Of a stretch of DNA of 64,000 nucleotides, positions 53,700 through 63,069 are shown in pieces. The notes below the pieces were generated by a model. The model was not told where the DNA came from, searched no databases, and worked only from the letters and a program-made list of their open reading frames with translations. Source of the stretch: Chromohalobacter canadensis (GTDB taxonomy: Bacteria > Pseudomonadota > Gammaproteobacteria > Pseudomonadales > Halomonadaceae); the NCBI RefSeq assembly GCF_029544075.1, contig NZ_JAJQJH010000014.1, forward strand, positions 1-64,000, written 5' to 3'. Each line of letters opens with the position of its first letter. Position 1 is the first letter of the stretch. A program made the translations under genes and the position numbers.

Positions 53700-55177
53700 T
53701 CCGGCCTCCTGGCGGATGCGGTCTTCAGGGGGTTGCGGGACGCGCGCGCAGACGATGACACGCCGTCTGGCGACACAGAGTCGTGTCGTGTCACGGCGTG
53801 GCCGAGTCGCCAGGCCAGCGGCAGGCAGCATGCGGCGACCGCCGCCAGTGCCAGGAACGCATGGTGCAGTGCGGAGGCGCTCGCCTCGGTATAGGGAATG
53901 CCCCGACCCAACGCGGCTTGCACGGTCGTGTCGTAGTAGATAGAAAGCGTGACGATGCCGAGCGAAGAAATCAGGCGCCGGGACATATTGTTCATGGCCG
54001 AGGCCTGGGCGACGCTGGCCTCGGGCAGCTCCTTCATGCCCACCGTGGTGGAGGGCAGATAGGCACAGCCTAGGCCGAGGCCGCGCAGGCCCATCCAGGC
54101 GCCGATCATCCACACGGGCGTGGCCTTCGTCAGCGTGGCAAGTCCCACCAGGCTTATCATGGTGATCAGTAGCCCGATGCCGAGGCACCACTGTGGTGGG
54201 TAGCGGTCGATCAGACGCCCCGCGATGGGCGAGCAGGCAGCGGCAGCCAGTGCGGTGGCCAGAAACACCAGCCCCGTAGTCAGGGGGCCGAATCCCAGCG
54301 CATTCTGCATCCACAGCGGCACCAACAGAATGCAGCCGAACAGGATGATCGACTGCAGGCAAGCCAGGATGACGCTGAGCCGATACCCGCGATGGGAAAA
54401 CAGTGAGAGGTCGAGCAAAGGCGTATCGGCATGTCGCTCGACGCGCACGAAGAGCACTAATGCCAGCAGGCCGACCGCGAGCGTCAGCACGGCCTCGATG
54501 CGCAAGAGATCCGTCAGTGTCTCCACCCGGCTTAGGGAAAATAGCACTGTGCCCATCCCCAGGGTGATCAGCACGAAGCCGGGCAGGTCGAACCGACGTC
54601 GATGATGGGTCGGCTCCGTGGGAAGATAGCGATAGCTGCACAGCAGCCCCAACAGCGCAAACGGCATGTTCATCAGGAACAATGCCCGCCAGTGGCTGAT
54701 CTCTAGCAGCAGCCCGCCGACGCTGGGGCCGATGGCTGGAGCGATCATCACCGCGAAGCCCCATATCCCGCTAGCGCGGCCTCGCTGATCGCTGGGGTAG
54801 GCGGAGAAGATCAGTGACAGAGAAAGAGGGATCATCAGCCCCGCTGCCACACCTTGCAATCCTCGCGCGAGGATGATGCCAGCCAGGCTCTGGGCCATGG
54901 CGCCGAGCGCCGAACCGGCCAGAAACCCCCACAGACCCAATAGGTAAACGTGCTTACGACCGAAGCGATCGGCGAGATAGCCAGTGAGCGGCATGGTCAT
55001 GCCCATGGTGATCATGAACAGCGTTACCACCCAACTGACTTCCGTGGCGCTGGCATCGAAGGTGGCCATCAATTCGGCCACGGCAAGATTCAAGGCGCTG
55101 TTGTTGAGGCTGACGGTAAAGGTACCCAGCAGCACACTGATCAGCACCTTTCCGCCATGCTGGGTAGCATGCGGCAT
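53696..55177 (-). CDS. MFS exporter of the DHA2 (EmrB/QacA) type, probable siderophore efflux
   Basis: A 493-residue, 14-helix major facilitator. TGYLADRFGRKHVYLLGLW is the loop 2-3 motif, and RGLQGVAAGLMIPLSLSLIF is typical of drug efflux proteins. It lies first in the cbr-type transcription unit with a Fur-like site 96 bases upstream, and acs clusters in other bacteria carry an MFS gene, so export of the newly made siderophore is the likely role. Confidence 0.88.
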   Translation of the reverse strand: MPHATQHGGKVLISVLLGTFTVSLNNSALNLAVAELMATFDASATEVSWVVTLFMITMGMTMPLTGYLADRFGRKHVYLLGLWGFLAGSALGAMAQSLAGIILARGLQGVAAGLMIPLSLSLIFSAYPSDQRGRASGIWGFAVMIAPAIGPSVGGLLLEISHWRALFLMNMPFALLGLLCSYRYLPTEPTHHRRRFDLPGFVLITLGMGTVLFSLSRVETLTDLLRIEAVLTLAVGLLALVLFVRVERHADTPLLDLSLFSHRGYRLSVILACLQSIILFGCILLVPLWMQNALGFGPLTTGLVFLATALAAAACSPIAGRLIDRYPPQWCLGIGLLITMISLVGLATLTKATPVWMIGAWMGLRGLGLGCAYLPSTTVGMKELPEASVAQASAMNNMSRRLISSLGIVTLSIYYDTTVQAALGRGIPYTEASASALHHAFLALAAVAACCLPLAWRLGHAVTRHDSVSPDGVSSSARASRNPLKTASARRPE

Positions 55178-55275
55178 GGATACTCACTTGATGAGAGCAC
55201 AGAAGGCATCGCTTAGGCATGATGCCAATGAGGAATGCGTCATGGAGTAAAATAATGACACGATGCAAATTTTAA

Positions 55276-55290
55276 TGCAAAACATTATCA
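55276..55290. promoter_or_regulatory. Fur-like box before the MFS/importer unit
   Basis: TGCAAAACATTATCA matches 11 of 14 informative positions of the 7-1-7 Fur motif. It lies between the MFS start and the end of the first TonB receptor gene. Confidence 0.6.
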
Positions 55291-55315
55291 ATTGCGATTG
55301 ATCTCGAGATCCACG

Positions 55316-55341
55316 AAAAGCGGCGCCATGGAGGCGCCGCT
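55316..55341 (-). terminator. Terminator after the first TonB receptor
   Basis: AGCGGCGCC pairs with GGCGCCGCT around a five-base loop, followed on the minus strand by TTTT. It lies 30 bases beyond the receptor stop. Confidence 0.75.
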
Positions 55342-55370
55342 CAAAAAGCCAGATCGGTCAGAGTCTGTGC

Positions 55371-57518
55371 TTAGAAGTCGAGCTGGTAGCTCAGGGTGAA
55401 AGTACGTCCCCGCCCTTTGAAGTAATACTCGTCGCTGACCCTTGCCGCCTGGGAATAATAGGTGAAGTAGTCCTCGTCGGTGAGGTTTTCCACACCCAGA
55501 CTGGTACGGCCCACCGGCAGACGATAGGCCAATGAAGCGTCGAGTAAGCCGTAGCCGTCGAATTCGAGCTCGGGATCGCCGACGCTGCGGTCGAAGTAGC
55601 GGCTGTACTGCAGATGCGAGGAGAGTTTCTCGTTCCAGGCGGCACTCCAGGCGAGCTTGAGGGTGTCCGGTGCGATATTGATGCCGGTCAGTTTGCTATC
55701 CACGCTGCCGTCACCGTCGGTATCCGATTTACCCTCAGTGTGCGTATAGGAAGCCCGCAGTTGGTGAATATCATTCACCTGGGCCTCGCCGGTAATCTCG
55801 ACGCCCTGGATTTCGGTCTTCTCGCGGTTGCCGACCCAAGTGCCGTTTTCTTCGGTGAGGCGCTCGCCATAGTCGGAGTTCGATTCAAAATAGCTCAGCT
55901 CGAGCCCATAGCGATCCCAGTCGAAGCGGGCGCCGATCTCACGGTTGTCGGTGACGATTGGTTGCAGCGTCAGCAGTGAGTCAACGTCCTGGCCCGGCGT
56001 GTCGATGCCACGCAGTACCCGGCCTACATCGGGCATGCCAAAGCCTTCGGAATAGTTGGCATAGATCTGCGCCCAGTCGGTGGCCTGGTAGACGATGCCA
56101 GCGTTGTAGAGCGTCTCGTTGAAGTCGGGTTTGCCGCCTCCGACGCTGACGTTGTCCTGAGTCACGTTGCTGCGATCGATGGTGCTGTAATCGTCGACCT
56201 CGAGTTCGGCATATTCCTGACGAACCCCGGCATGCAGGCTGAGCGCTTCAGTCAGGTCATAGTCCCCCTGAAGGAACACGGCTGCGTTGCGGAAGCGCGT
56301 CTCCGGTACATAAGTACGATCGGTATGGACCAGCATCTGGCGGGTATCATCCTGTAGCAGATCGAGCCCCGTGGTCAGCTTAAGGCGATCGTCGAGCAGG
56401 CCGTCGCGGCTCAGGGTGAACTTGGCGCCGAGTTTGTCGGACTCGTTGCGGGTCTGGTCATAGAGGGTGTTGCCACTGCTGCCCTGGTAAGGGAAGTAGG
56501 GCGTGGTGGCGAACTGGGCGCGAAAACGCTGGGTATAAAGTTGGGCGTCCAGGCTGTTGCCCAGCCAATCGTCATGAGAATACGACAGCCGGGCAGTGGT
56601 GACCTCGTTATAACCAGGATCGCCATCCGGATTGCCCTTGCGTGCGGTGGTGGCAACGCCGGCGTCGCGGTCGCCGACCACTGGCACGTAGTCACCTTCG
56701 CCTTCGAGCTCGAAGCGATTGATCGATACCTCGACATTTTGATCGTCGTCGATCCAGTAGGCCGCCTTGGCTAACAGGTCGTAACTGGTGGAGTTCTGGA
56801 GTTCGCCAGGATAGGCGACGCCCACTTCATCATCGTTGCCATCGTAGAAGACACCGCGTTTTTGGCGACTGGCGGCGACCATGTAGTCCCAATCGCGGGT
56901 TTGGCCACTGAGACGGTAGTCCAGTTTGTGGCCGAAACCTTCCGACTCGAAATCGTCGTCACTGGTCAAGCTGACGCCGACATGCTGGCTTACCCCGGCG
57001 CCTTCGGGGCGCTTGGTCACGTAGTTGATGATACCGCCGGTCGCACCCAGGCCGTGTTCGGCGCTGGCTCCGTGAATGACCTCGATGCGCTCGACCATGG
57101 AGAGGTCAATGGTGTAGCTGTCGCGGCTGCTATCACGTAGTGGGTTGGATTGGGGTACGCCATCGACCAGGAACAGCGGCGAGCGACCACGGAAGGTCTC
57201 TCCCGCATTGGATAGCTTCTGGCGGCTGGGCGAGTAGGAAGGTATCAAGTTGCTGAGTACCTGCCCAGGGTCCTGAGTGATCGCCAGTTGCTGCTCGATT
57301 TGCTCGCGGGTAATGATAGTGACCTTCTGCGGGGTCTCATCTTCGCGACTTTGGTTGCGGGTGGCGGTGATGACCAACGGGTCCAGCCCATGGTCGTTGG
57401 CATCTTGCGATTCCGAGCTCGTTGAGGCTTGGGCCAGCGCCGTGGCTGGTAGAGCAGAGGCGAGCACCAATGGGAGCAGCGAGAGTTTCTTATGGCGTGG
57501 TCGTTGGAAGGCTTGCAT
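55371..57518 (-). CDS. TonB-dependent siderophore receptor 1
   Basis: A 715-residue outer-membrane receptor. A signal peptide ends near ALAQAS, then a TonB box LVITATRNQ, a plug domain (VERIEVIHGASAEHGLGATGGIINYVTKRP) and a 22-strand barrel ending in YQLDF with a terminal Phe. It lies beside the cbr-type importer and is probably the achromobactin-type receptor. A Fur-like site lies 73 bases upstream. Confidence 0.93.
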   Translation of the reverse strand: MQAFQRPRHKKLSLLPLVLASALPATALAQASTSSESQDANDHGLDPLVITATRNQSREDETPQKVTIITREQIEQQLAITQDPGQVLSNLIPSYSPSRQKLSNAGETFRGRSPLFLVDGVPQSNPLRDSSRDSYTIDLSMVERIEVIHGASAEHGLGATGGIINYVTKRPEGAGVSQHVGVSLTSDDDFESEGFGHKLDYRLSGQTRDWDYMVAASRQKRGVFYDGNDDEVGVAYPGELQNSTSYDLLAKAAYWIDDDQNVEVSINRFELEGEGDYVPVVGDRDAGVATTARKGNPDGDPGYNEVTTARLSYSHDDWLGNSLDAQLYTQRFRAQFATTPYFPYQGSSGNTLYDQTRNESDKLGAKFTLSRDGLLDDRLKLTTGLDLLQDDTRQMLVHTDRTYVPETRFRNAAVFLQGDYDLTEALSLHAGVRQEYAELEVDDYSTIDRSNVTQDNVSVGGGKPDFNETLYNAGIVYQATDWAQIYANYSEGFGMPDVGRVLRGIDTPGQDVDSLLTLQPIVTDNREIGARFDWDRYGLELSYFESNSDYGERLTEENGTWVGNREKTEIQGVEITGEAQVNDIHQLRASYTHTEGKSDTDGDGSVDSKLTGINIAPDTLKLAWSAAWNEKLSSHLQYSRYFDRSVGDPELEFDGYGLLDASLAYRLPVGRTSLGVENLTDEDYFTYYSQAARVSDEYYFKGRGRTFTLSYQLDF

Positions 57519-57585
57519 GGTAAACCGATATCCCCTTGCCGGATTTGATGTGGTGATTTTGCTGTTATAGGTCTTGAACGCTAAA

Positions 57586-57605
57586 GATAATGATAATTCT
57601 TTTTA
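57586..57605. promoter_or_regulatory. Fur box before TonB receptor 1
   Basis: GATAATGATAATTCTTTTTA; the first twelve bases equal the Fur consensus. About 70 bases before the receptor 1 start codon. Confidence 0.78.
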
Positions 57606-57690
57606 TTTGCAATATTGGCACATCGCATGATCTGAGCAGGGGAAGGGGCGTCATGCCACGTTTTCTTTGGGAGGGATTTCGAAAGCCTTG

Positions 57691-57732
57691 ACCGCGACGC
57701 CGTGGCACGACACATCAGGCAACGCGTGGCGG
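57691..57732 (+). pseudogene. Relic of the yojI 3' end
   Basis: Aligns to 39772-39820 in the same orientation: CGCGACGCCGTGGCACG, an 8-base deletion, then ACACATCAGGCAACG. The deletion breaks the frame and the stop codon has become TGG. It is a remnant and not a gene. Confidence 0.7.
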
Positions 57733-57775
57733 GGAGCAGGGACCAGCGTTGAACGTTCGTCATTGTGAAAACAAA

Positions 57776-57790
57776 TCACAATTCTTATCA
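57776..57790. promoter_or_regulatory. Fur-like box before TonB receptor 2
   Basis: TCACAATTCTTATCA; its complement matches 11 of 14 informative positions of the 7-1-7 motif. It lies 69 bases before the receptor 2 start. Confidence 0.6.
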
Positions 57791-57859
57791 TATGCGATAG
57801 GCTTTGCTTGACGCGCGTGCTCCCGGGCGTCTGCTAATAAAATGTCACAAGGAAACCTC

Positions 57860-59935
57860 ATGTCCCGCTCCTTCTCCCCGTCGCTGCCGATCAACGTGCT
57901 GTCGTCCCCGGCACGCTGCCTGGCCATGGCAACATTACTGCTCGGCTGCCCGCTGGCGGCGCAGGCACAAGATAACGCAGCACAGAGCGATACAGTGGTC
58001 GTCACCGCGACGGCGCTGAAGGTTGCCATGCCGCTTGCCGAGACGCCGCGTTCGGTCTCGAGCGTTGATCGCGAAGAACTCGATGCACGTAACGTCCAGA
58101 GCCTCGATGAAAGCTTCCGTTATCGTAGCGGGGTGCTGTCGGGGCATTTTGGCGCGGATAACAATACCAATTGGTTCAAGGTGCGCGGCTTCGATCAGGC
58201 GACCTACTTGAACGGATTGCGTCTTTACTCACCGGGATATTACAAGTGGACGCCCGAGCCTTATGGTTTGGAGAGTGTCGATGTCTTTAAAGGACCGGCG
58301 TCGATTCTCTACGGTGAAGCGCCCTCCGGCGGCATCGTCAATGCCGTGAGCAAACGCCCTACCGCCGAGAAGCGTGGTGAAGTCGAGATCCAGGCCGGCA
58401 ATCGCAATCATCGTCAGTTCTCCTTCGATACCTCGGGGCCGGTCACCGAGAGTGGTGATGTTCGCTACCGGATGGTGGGGCTGTATAAGGAGCGTGATGG
58501 CGATTTGAAGGACACTGATAATGAGCGTGTCTACTTCGCGCCGAGTCTGGCATGGGATATCAGCGATGATACCCAACTGACAGTGTTGGCCAGCTACCAG
58601 AAGGATGACGGCGTCCCTGAAAACCCCTTCAAATTGGCTTACAGCACACTTGAGGACACGCCCTTTGGTAAAGTCGATCCCGAAACCAATTATGGCTCAC
58701 CGGACTATGACAAGGATGAGCATACCCAGTTAGGGATCGGTTATGAACTTCAGCACCAGCTCGACGACACTTGGAAGTTCGAGCAAAACTTTCGTTACAG
58801 CCACTTAGACCTGGAACTGCGTAGTACGTACCTTATGTCGTATCGCAACGATGCGCGGACAGCTTATCGTGGTCATCTGCAGCGTGACGGTGAGATCGAC
58901 AGCTTTACCATCGATAACCGTATGGTCGGCAAATGGTATACCGACAACACGGAGAATACGCTGCTTTTCGGGGTCGACTACCAGAACCTGAGTCTTGATG
59001 GCAAGGAGTACGACAGTTATACCTACGATACCGTCGATATCTTCGCTCCTGACACAACCGCTACACCGGTGCCTGACAGCCAACTGATAGGCAGGCAGAT
59101 CGACAAACAGCAGTTGGGTATTTATGTACAGGATCAACTGCGTATTGACGATCGCTGGGTGCTGCTGGGCAGTGTTCGCCATGACAGCGCAGATGTGAAG
59201 AATACGAATCAGGACACCGATGTCACAGTTGATGAGACCCAGTCCGAAACATCGTTCTCCGGCGGCGTGATGTACTTGGCTGACAATGGAGTGAGTCCGT
59301 ATTTCAGTTATACCGAGTCGTTCAGACCGCAAGCCCAAACTGATGACCAGGGGGCGGTTTTCGAAGAGATCGAAGGCAATCAGTGGGAGGCGGGTGTTAA
59401 GTACGCACCTGCATCTTGGGACGGTTACATAAGCGCGGCTGTGTTCGATATTGAGGAATCCAACTCCTTTGTTACCCAGCCTACTGGGGATCAACAGCAG
59501 GGAGGTGAAACAACCTCTACTGGATTTGAGCTCGAGGGCGTTGGCTATCTCACTGATTCGCTCCAGTTGACGGCCGCATATACGTATACAGATGCACGTA
59601 ACCAAGATGACCAGCGCAAGGAGCTTATTCCGCGTCATCAGGCTTCCGCGTGGCTGGATTACGACTTCACCAAAGGGGCCGTCAAAGGACTGAAACTGGG
59701 CGGTGGTGTGCGCTATGTAGGCAAATCCGTGGCTAGCCCGGGTAGTAGCATCGATAGTGATGTGCCGTCCTATACGCTGTATGACGCCATGGCGAGCTAC
59801 GACTTCAATACGCACTGGACTGCTCAGATCAATGCCAATAACCTCACCGATGAAGAGTACGTCGCCAGCTGCGACTATTATTGCTACTACGGTGAGTCGC
59901 GTAGCGTGATCGGCAGCCTCAAGTATCGCTGGTAA
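57860..59935 (+). CDS. TonB-dependent siderophore receptor 2 (FhuA/ferrichrome type)
   Basis: A 691-residue outer-membrane receptor. The ATG at 57860 has AAGGAAA before it; an upstream ATG at 57842 has none. The signal peptide ends near AAQAQDN. The TonB box region is VVVTATAL, and the plug has WFKVRGFDQATYLNGLRLY and SVDVFKGPASILYGEAPSGGIVN; the protein ends at the aromatic residue in LKYRW. Receptors of this type often take hydroxamate siderophores made by other organisms. The convergent fhuCDB-like genes support that. A terminator follows. Confidence 0.92.
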   Translation: MSRSFSPSLPINVLSSPARCLAMATLLLGCPLAAQAQDNAAQSDTVVVTATALKVAMPLAETPRSVSSVDREELDARNVQSLDESFRYRSGVLSGHFGADNNTNWFKVRGFDQATYLNGLRLYSPGYYKWTPEPYGLESVDVFKGPASILYGEAPSGGIVNAVSKRPTAEKRGEVEIQAGNRNHRQFSFDTSGPVTESGDVRYRMVGLYKERDGDLKDTDNERVYFAPSLAWDISDDTQLTVLASYQKDDGVPENPFKLAYSTLEDTPFGKVDPETNYGSPDYDKDEHTQLGIGYELQHQLDDTWKFEQNFRYSHLDLELRSTYLMSYRNDARTAYRGHLQRDGEIDSFTIDNRMVGKWYTDNTENTLLFGVDYQNLSLDGKEYDSYTYDTVDIFAPDTTATPVPDSQLIGRQIDKQQLGIYVQDQLRIDDRWVLLGSVRHDSADVKNTNQDTDVTVDETQSETSFSGGVMYLADNGVSPYFSYTESFRPQAQTDDQGAVFEEIEGNQWEAGVKYAPASWDGYISAAVFDIEESNSFVTQPTGDQQQGGETTSTGFELEGVGYLTDSLQLTAAYTYTDARNQDDQRKELIPRHQASAWLDYDFTKGAVKGLKLGGGVRYVGKSVASPGSSIDSDVPSYTLYDAMASYDFNTHWTAQINANNLTDEEYVASCDYYCYYGESRSVIGSLKYRW

Positions 59936-59970
59936 GCGGAAAGTTATACGAAGTCAGAAGAAAGATGTAA

Positions 59971-60003
59971 AAAAATGGCCCGGGATCCCCCGGGCCATTT
60001 TTT
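59971..60003. terminator. Strong terminator after TonB receptor 2
   Basis: AAAAATGGCCCGGG pairs perfectly with CCCGGGCCATTTTT (14 pairs, four-base loop). The flanking A and T runs make it effective on both strands. Confidence 0.92.
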
Positions 60004-60036
60004 ATTGATCGTCATACTTCATGTGCCGGTACTATT

Positions 60037-60113
60037 GTCTTCCGTCTTCCGTCTTCCGTCTTCCGTCTTCCGTCTTCCGTCTTCCGTCTTCCGTCTTCCG
60101 TCTTCCGTCTTCT
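60037..60113 (+). repeat. 7-base tandem repeat (GTCTTCC), about 11 copies
   Basis: Ten perfect GTCTTCC units in a row from 60037, then one variant unit (GTCTTCT). It lies in the short space between the receptor 2 terminator and the stop of the FhuB-like gene, outside both coding sequences. Copy number is expected to vary between isolates through slipped-strand replication. Confidence 0.97.
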
Positions 60114-60127
60114 GCCTGCCCACAGCG

Positions 60128-62137
60128 CTACAGTCGCCGCAGCGTCCACATGAAGTAGGCGCCGCCGAGCAGGGAAGACATCAAGCCGGCGGGAATTTCC
60201 TGGGGGAACAGCCACTGGCGTCCCAGCCAGTCGGCCAGCACCATCAAGAGCGCCCCCAGCAGGGCGGCGGCGAGCAGGTGAGCGCGTGCCCGCGACGCGC
60301 CCAGCAGGCGTGCCATGTGCGGTGCGAGCAACCCCACGAAGGATAGCGGTCCGACCACCAGCGTGGCGGCGGCGGTGAGCAAGGCGACGACGCCCAGCAG
60401 CGCGAGACGCGCCCGGTCGACATTGACGCCCAGCGCGCGGGCGCTGGAGTTGCCCATCGGCAACAGATCCAGCCAGCGCGACAGGGACTGCATCGCCAGC
60501 GTCAAGATCACGGCGCTTGCCGCCACGGCGACGGCCAGCACGGTGTCGACGTAATAGGTCGAGCCGGACATCCAGGCGAGCAGTTGCTGCGTGCGCGGGT
60601 CACCGTTGGCCAGCACGATGCTGCGCAGGGGATCGAACAGAGCGGTGATGGCGATCCCCGTCAGCAGCACGCGCTCCGGTTGAAAGCCGCTGCGGCGGTT
60701 GATCAGCAGCAGCACCCCGAGCGTCGCCAAGGCGCTCAGGGTGCCGGCGATCAGTAGCATCGGCAGGCCCACACCGGGCACGAACATGACCACGCCGATC
60801 AGGCCGATGGCGGTGCCGCCACTGATCCCGACGACTTCCGGACTGGCCATGGGATTGCCGGTGACGCGCTGGATCAGCGTGCCGGCCAGGGCGAGTAACG
60901 TCCCGGCACCCGCCGCCGCCAGGGTACGCGGCAAGCGCCATTCATGGGTGGCTTGCCACACCGACCACGAGGGCAGGGCCCAGCCTTGGCCGTCCTGGCC
61001 GAGCAGCAGGGATGCCGCGAGCGCGACCAGCAATGCCAGCCCCAGTGCCAGCTGCAGGCGCATCGGATGCCGACGACGTGGCGCCGCCAGCATGGGGGCG
61101 GTCTGGGGGCGATCGCCGCCGAGCTTGAGGCGCGGAATCAGCCAGAGCAGCAGCGGGGCGCCGAGGGCGGCGGTGGTCGCGCCGGTGGGAATCATCGTCG
61201 GCAGTGCGCCGGAAACATGCTGCAGGAGTTGGTCGGTGGTGGTCAGCAGCAAGGCGCCGAGCAGCGGCGCCCACAGCAAGCGCTGGGGCAGCGTGCGCGC
61301 CCCCAGCAGGCGGACGATGGCCGGTGCCGCCAGGCCAATGAAGCCGATGATGCCCACCACGCTGACGACACAGGCGGTGATGAAGACCGCCAGCCCGAGG
61401 CTCAGCAAGCGCAGATGCCTGAGCGAGACCCCGAGGCTGCGGGCATTGACGTCGTCGAGCTCGAGAATCGCCAGCGGGCGCAGCATGAGCGCGGCCAGGG
61501 CAAGCGCGATGAGCAATCGCGGGAGCAGGTAGAGCACGCCGTCCCAGCTGTTCTGCGAGAGCGAGCCCGCGCCCCAGACCATCAGGCCGCGCAGCTCTTC
61601 CTGATGGAAGAGGATCAGCGTGGTGCTGACCGCGCCCAGGTAAAGGTTGACCACCAGCCCCGCGAGCACCACCACCATGGGCGCCAGGCCGCGTCGCCAG
61701 GCCAGCGCGAACACCAACCCCATGGCCAGACCGCCACCCGCCACGGCCACCCACTCGCGGCCGAGAACGAGCAGTCCCGGTGCGAACAGGGTGGCGAGCA
61801 GCAGGGCGAGCTGTGCACCGGTGGCGACGCCCAGGGTCGTGGGGGCGGCCAGGGGGTTGCGCAGCACCTGCTGCATCAGCACCCCCGCGATGCCCAGGGC
61901 ACCGCCCGCCAGCAGAGAGATCGTCCAGCGCGGCAGCCAGCTGTAGTGCGTGAGTACCTGGTCGATATTGCGTTCGTCGGGCACGAACAAGGCTTGCGCC
62001 CACTGCGCGGCCGGCAACTGCGTGGCCAGCGAGTAGCCACTCAAGGCCAGGCAGGCCAGGGCCAGCAGCACGCATAGGCGCGCCGGGGTCATCACGACAT
62101 GAGGAAACGGCAAGGAGCGAGAGATCCAGTCACGCAT
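60128..62137 (-). CDS. fhuB: Fused double permease of a ferric hydroxamate importer (FhuB-like)
   Basis: A 669-residue permease formed of two FecCD units in tandem, as in FhuB. The first unit has GALGIAGVLMQQVLRNPLAAPTTLG and the second has LLALAGTLIQRVTGNPMASPEVVG. Each half has a GFIGLAAP or FVGLLAPHMAR motif. The ATG at 62137 overlaps the stop of the binding-protein gene by eight bases. It transports a ferric siderophore, probably of the hydroxamate class, with FhuC and FhuD. Confidence 0.93.
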   Translation of the reverse strand: MRDWISRSLPFPHVVMTPARLCVLLALACLALSGYSLATQLPAAQWAQALFVPDERNIDQVLTHYSWLPRWTISLLAGGALGIAGVLMQQVLRNPLAAPTTLGVATGAQLALLLATLFAPGLLVLGREWVAVAGGGLAMGLVFALAWRRGLAPMVVVLAGLVVNLYLGAVSTTLILFHQEELRGLMVWGAGSLSQNSWDGVLYLLPRLLIALALAALMLRPLAILELDDVNARSLGVSLRHLRLLSLGLAVFITACVVSVVGIIGFIGLAAPAIVRLLGARTLPQRLLWAPLLGALLLTTTDQLLQHVSGALPTMIPTGATTAALGAPLLLWLIPRLKLGGDRPQTAPMLAAPRRRHPMRLQLALGLALLVALAASLLLGQDGQGWALPSWSVWQATHEWRLPRTLAAAGAGTLLALAGTLIQRVTGNPMASPEVVGISGGTAIGLIGVVMFVPGVGLPMLLIAGTLSALATLGVLLLINRRSGFQPERVLLTGIAITALFDPLRSIVLANGDPRTQQLLAWMSGSTYYVDTVLAVAVAASAVILTLAMQSLSRWLDLLPMGNSSARALGVNVDRARLALLGVVALLTAAATLVVGPLSFVGLLAPHMARLLGASRARAHLLAAALLGALLMVLADWLGRQWLFPQEIPAGLMSSLLGGAYFMWTLRRL

Positions 62138-63059
62138 CGGGTGCCTCGCGGTGGGCAGCGGTGCGAGGCGCCTCATGCAGGGCCTGGGTCAGGTTGTCGG
62201 CGAAGCGCCGTGCTGAAGGGGCGCCACCAAAGCTCCATACCGGTGGCAGCGTGAGAACGTCATCGCGACGCATGGACGGCAGGTGTTGCCAGAGCGCGCT
62301 CGTCTCGAGGCGTTCCTCGACGCCCACGGGCATTGGATCGACCACGACCAGGCGAGCGTCGTCCAGCCCGGCCAGGGCTTCCAGGCCTACCATGGAGAAG
62401 CCCCAGTAATTGGTCTCCCGCTGCCACGCATTTTCCAGCCCTAGGCGCTGCATGACGGCGTTATAGAGGCTATGGTCGCCGAACACGCGCACATGGCGGG
62501 CATCCATGAACTGCACCACGAGCAGTGGCCGTGCCTTGGTCGCGTCGCTAAGCCCGTCCCGCAGCTCGGCCAGGTGCGCGTCCAGCGAGGCGAGTAGCGT
62601 GTCCGCGCGCTCCTCGCGATTCACGAATGCGGCGATTTCACGGGTGGCTTTCTCGAGTCGCGTCCACAGGTCGCTGCCCGGCGTATACAGCGCCACCGTG
62701 CTCGTCGGTGCGATACGTTCGAGGCTTGGCTGCAAGGTGCTGAACATCGGCGAGATCAGAATGCGGTCGGGCGATAACTGGGCCAGCAATTCCCGGTTGG
62801 GCTGCGCCCGCAGGCCGATGTCGGCCACCTCGTCGGGCAGCGGCGGCGCGCCGACCCATTCGCGGTAGGCGTCGGTTTGTGCCACGCCCACGGGCGTCAC
62901 GCCGAGGGCCAGCAAGGTTTCGGCGATGGTCCAGTCGACGGTGGCGATACGCGGTGTATCAGCGGCGCTGGCGGTATACGGCCCGGCGAGAAGCACCAGC
63001 AACGCCAGGGCAAGGAGGTGAAAGCGGAGAGTGTCTCCGCGCATCGACAACGGCGTCAC
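62130..63059 (-). CDS. fhuD: Ferric siderophore periplasmic binding protein (FhuD-like)
   Basis: About 309 residues from a GTG at 63059 that has GGAG five bases upstream; an ATG at 63044 lacks one. A signal peptide ends near TASAAD. The binding-protein fold shows DWTIAETLLALGVTPVGVAQTDAYREWV, LSPDRILISPMF and MVGLEALAGLDDARLVVVDPMP. It lies between the ATPase and the permease genes, in the order fhuC-fhuD-fhuB. Confidence 0.88.
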   Translation of the reverse strand: MTPLSMRGDTLRFHLLALALLVLLAGPYTASAADTPRIATVDWTIAETLLALGVTPVGVAQTDAYREWVGAPPLPDEVADIGLRAQPNRELLAQLSPDRILISPMFSTLQPSLERIAPTSTVALYTPGSDLWTRLEKATREIAAFVNREERADTLLASLDAHLAELRDGLSDATKARPLLVVQFMDARHVRVFGDHSLYNAVMQRLGLENAWQRETNYWGFSMVGLEALAGLDDARLVVVDPMPVGVEERLETSALWQHLPSMRRDDVLTLPPVWSFGGAPSARRFADNLTQALHEAPRTAAHREAPDA

Positions 63060-63069
63060 AGCGACTCCA

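Larger units (their letters stand above)
57519..57859. other. Intergenic region between divergent TonB receptors
   Basis: Holds two Fur-like sites (57586-57605 and 57776-57790) and the relic of the yojI 3' end at 57691-57732. No gene seen. Confidence 0.7.

Noticed and set aside
53700-54764. Upstream extension of the CbrA-like frame, giving a 699-residue protein
   Set aside because: The added part is antisense-frame composition over the MFS gene, rich in Arg and His with no fold. A good start with AGGAGG exists at 53699.
58805-59815. 336-codon frame on the minus strand
   Set aside because: Antisense of TonB receptor 2, whose signal peptide, plug and barrel are clear.
60037-60113. CRISPR-like array
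   Set aside because: The units are seven bases with no spacers; it is a simple tandem repeat.
60942-62077. Two 377-codon open frames within the fhuB region, one on each strand
   Set aside because: They are high-GC shadow frames of fhuB, with Arg/Gly/Gln-rich low-complexity sequence.
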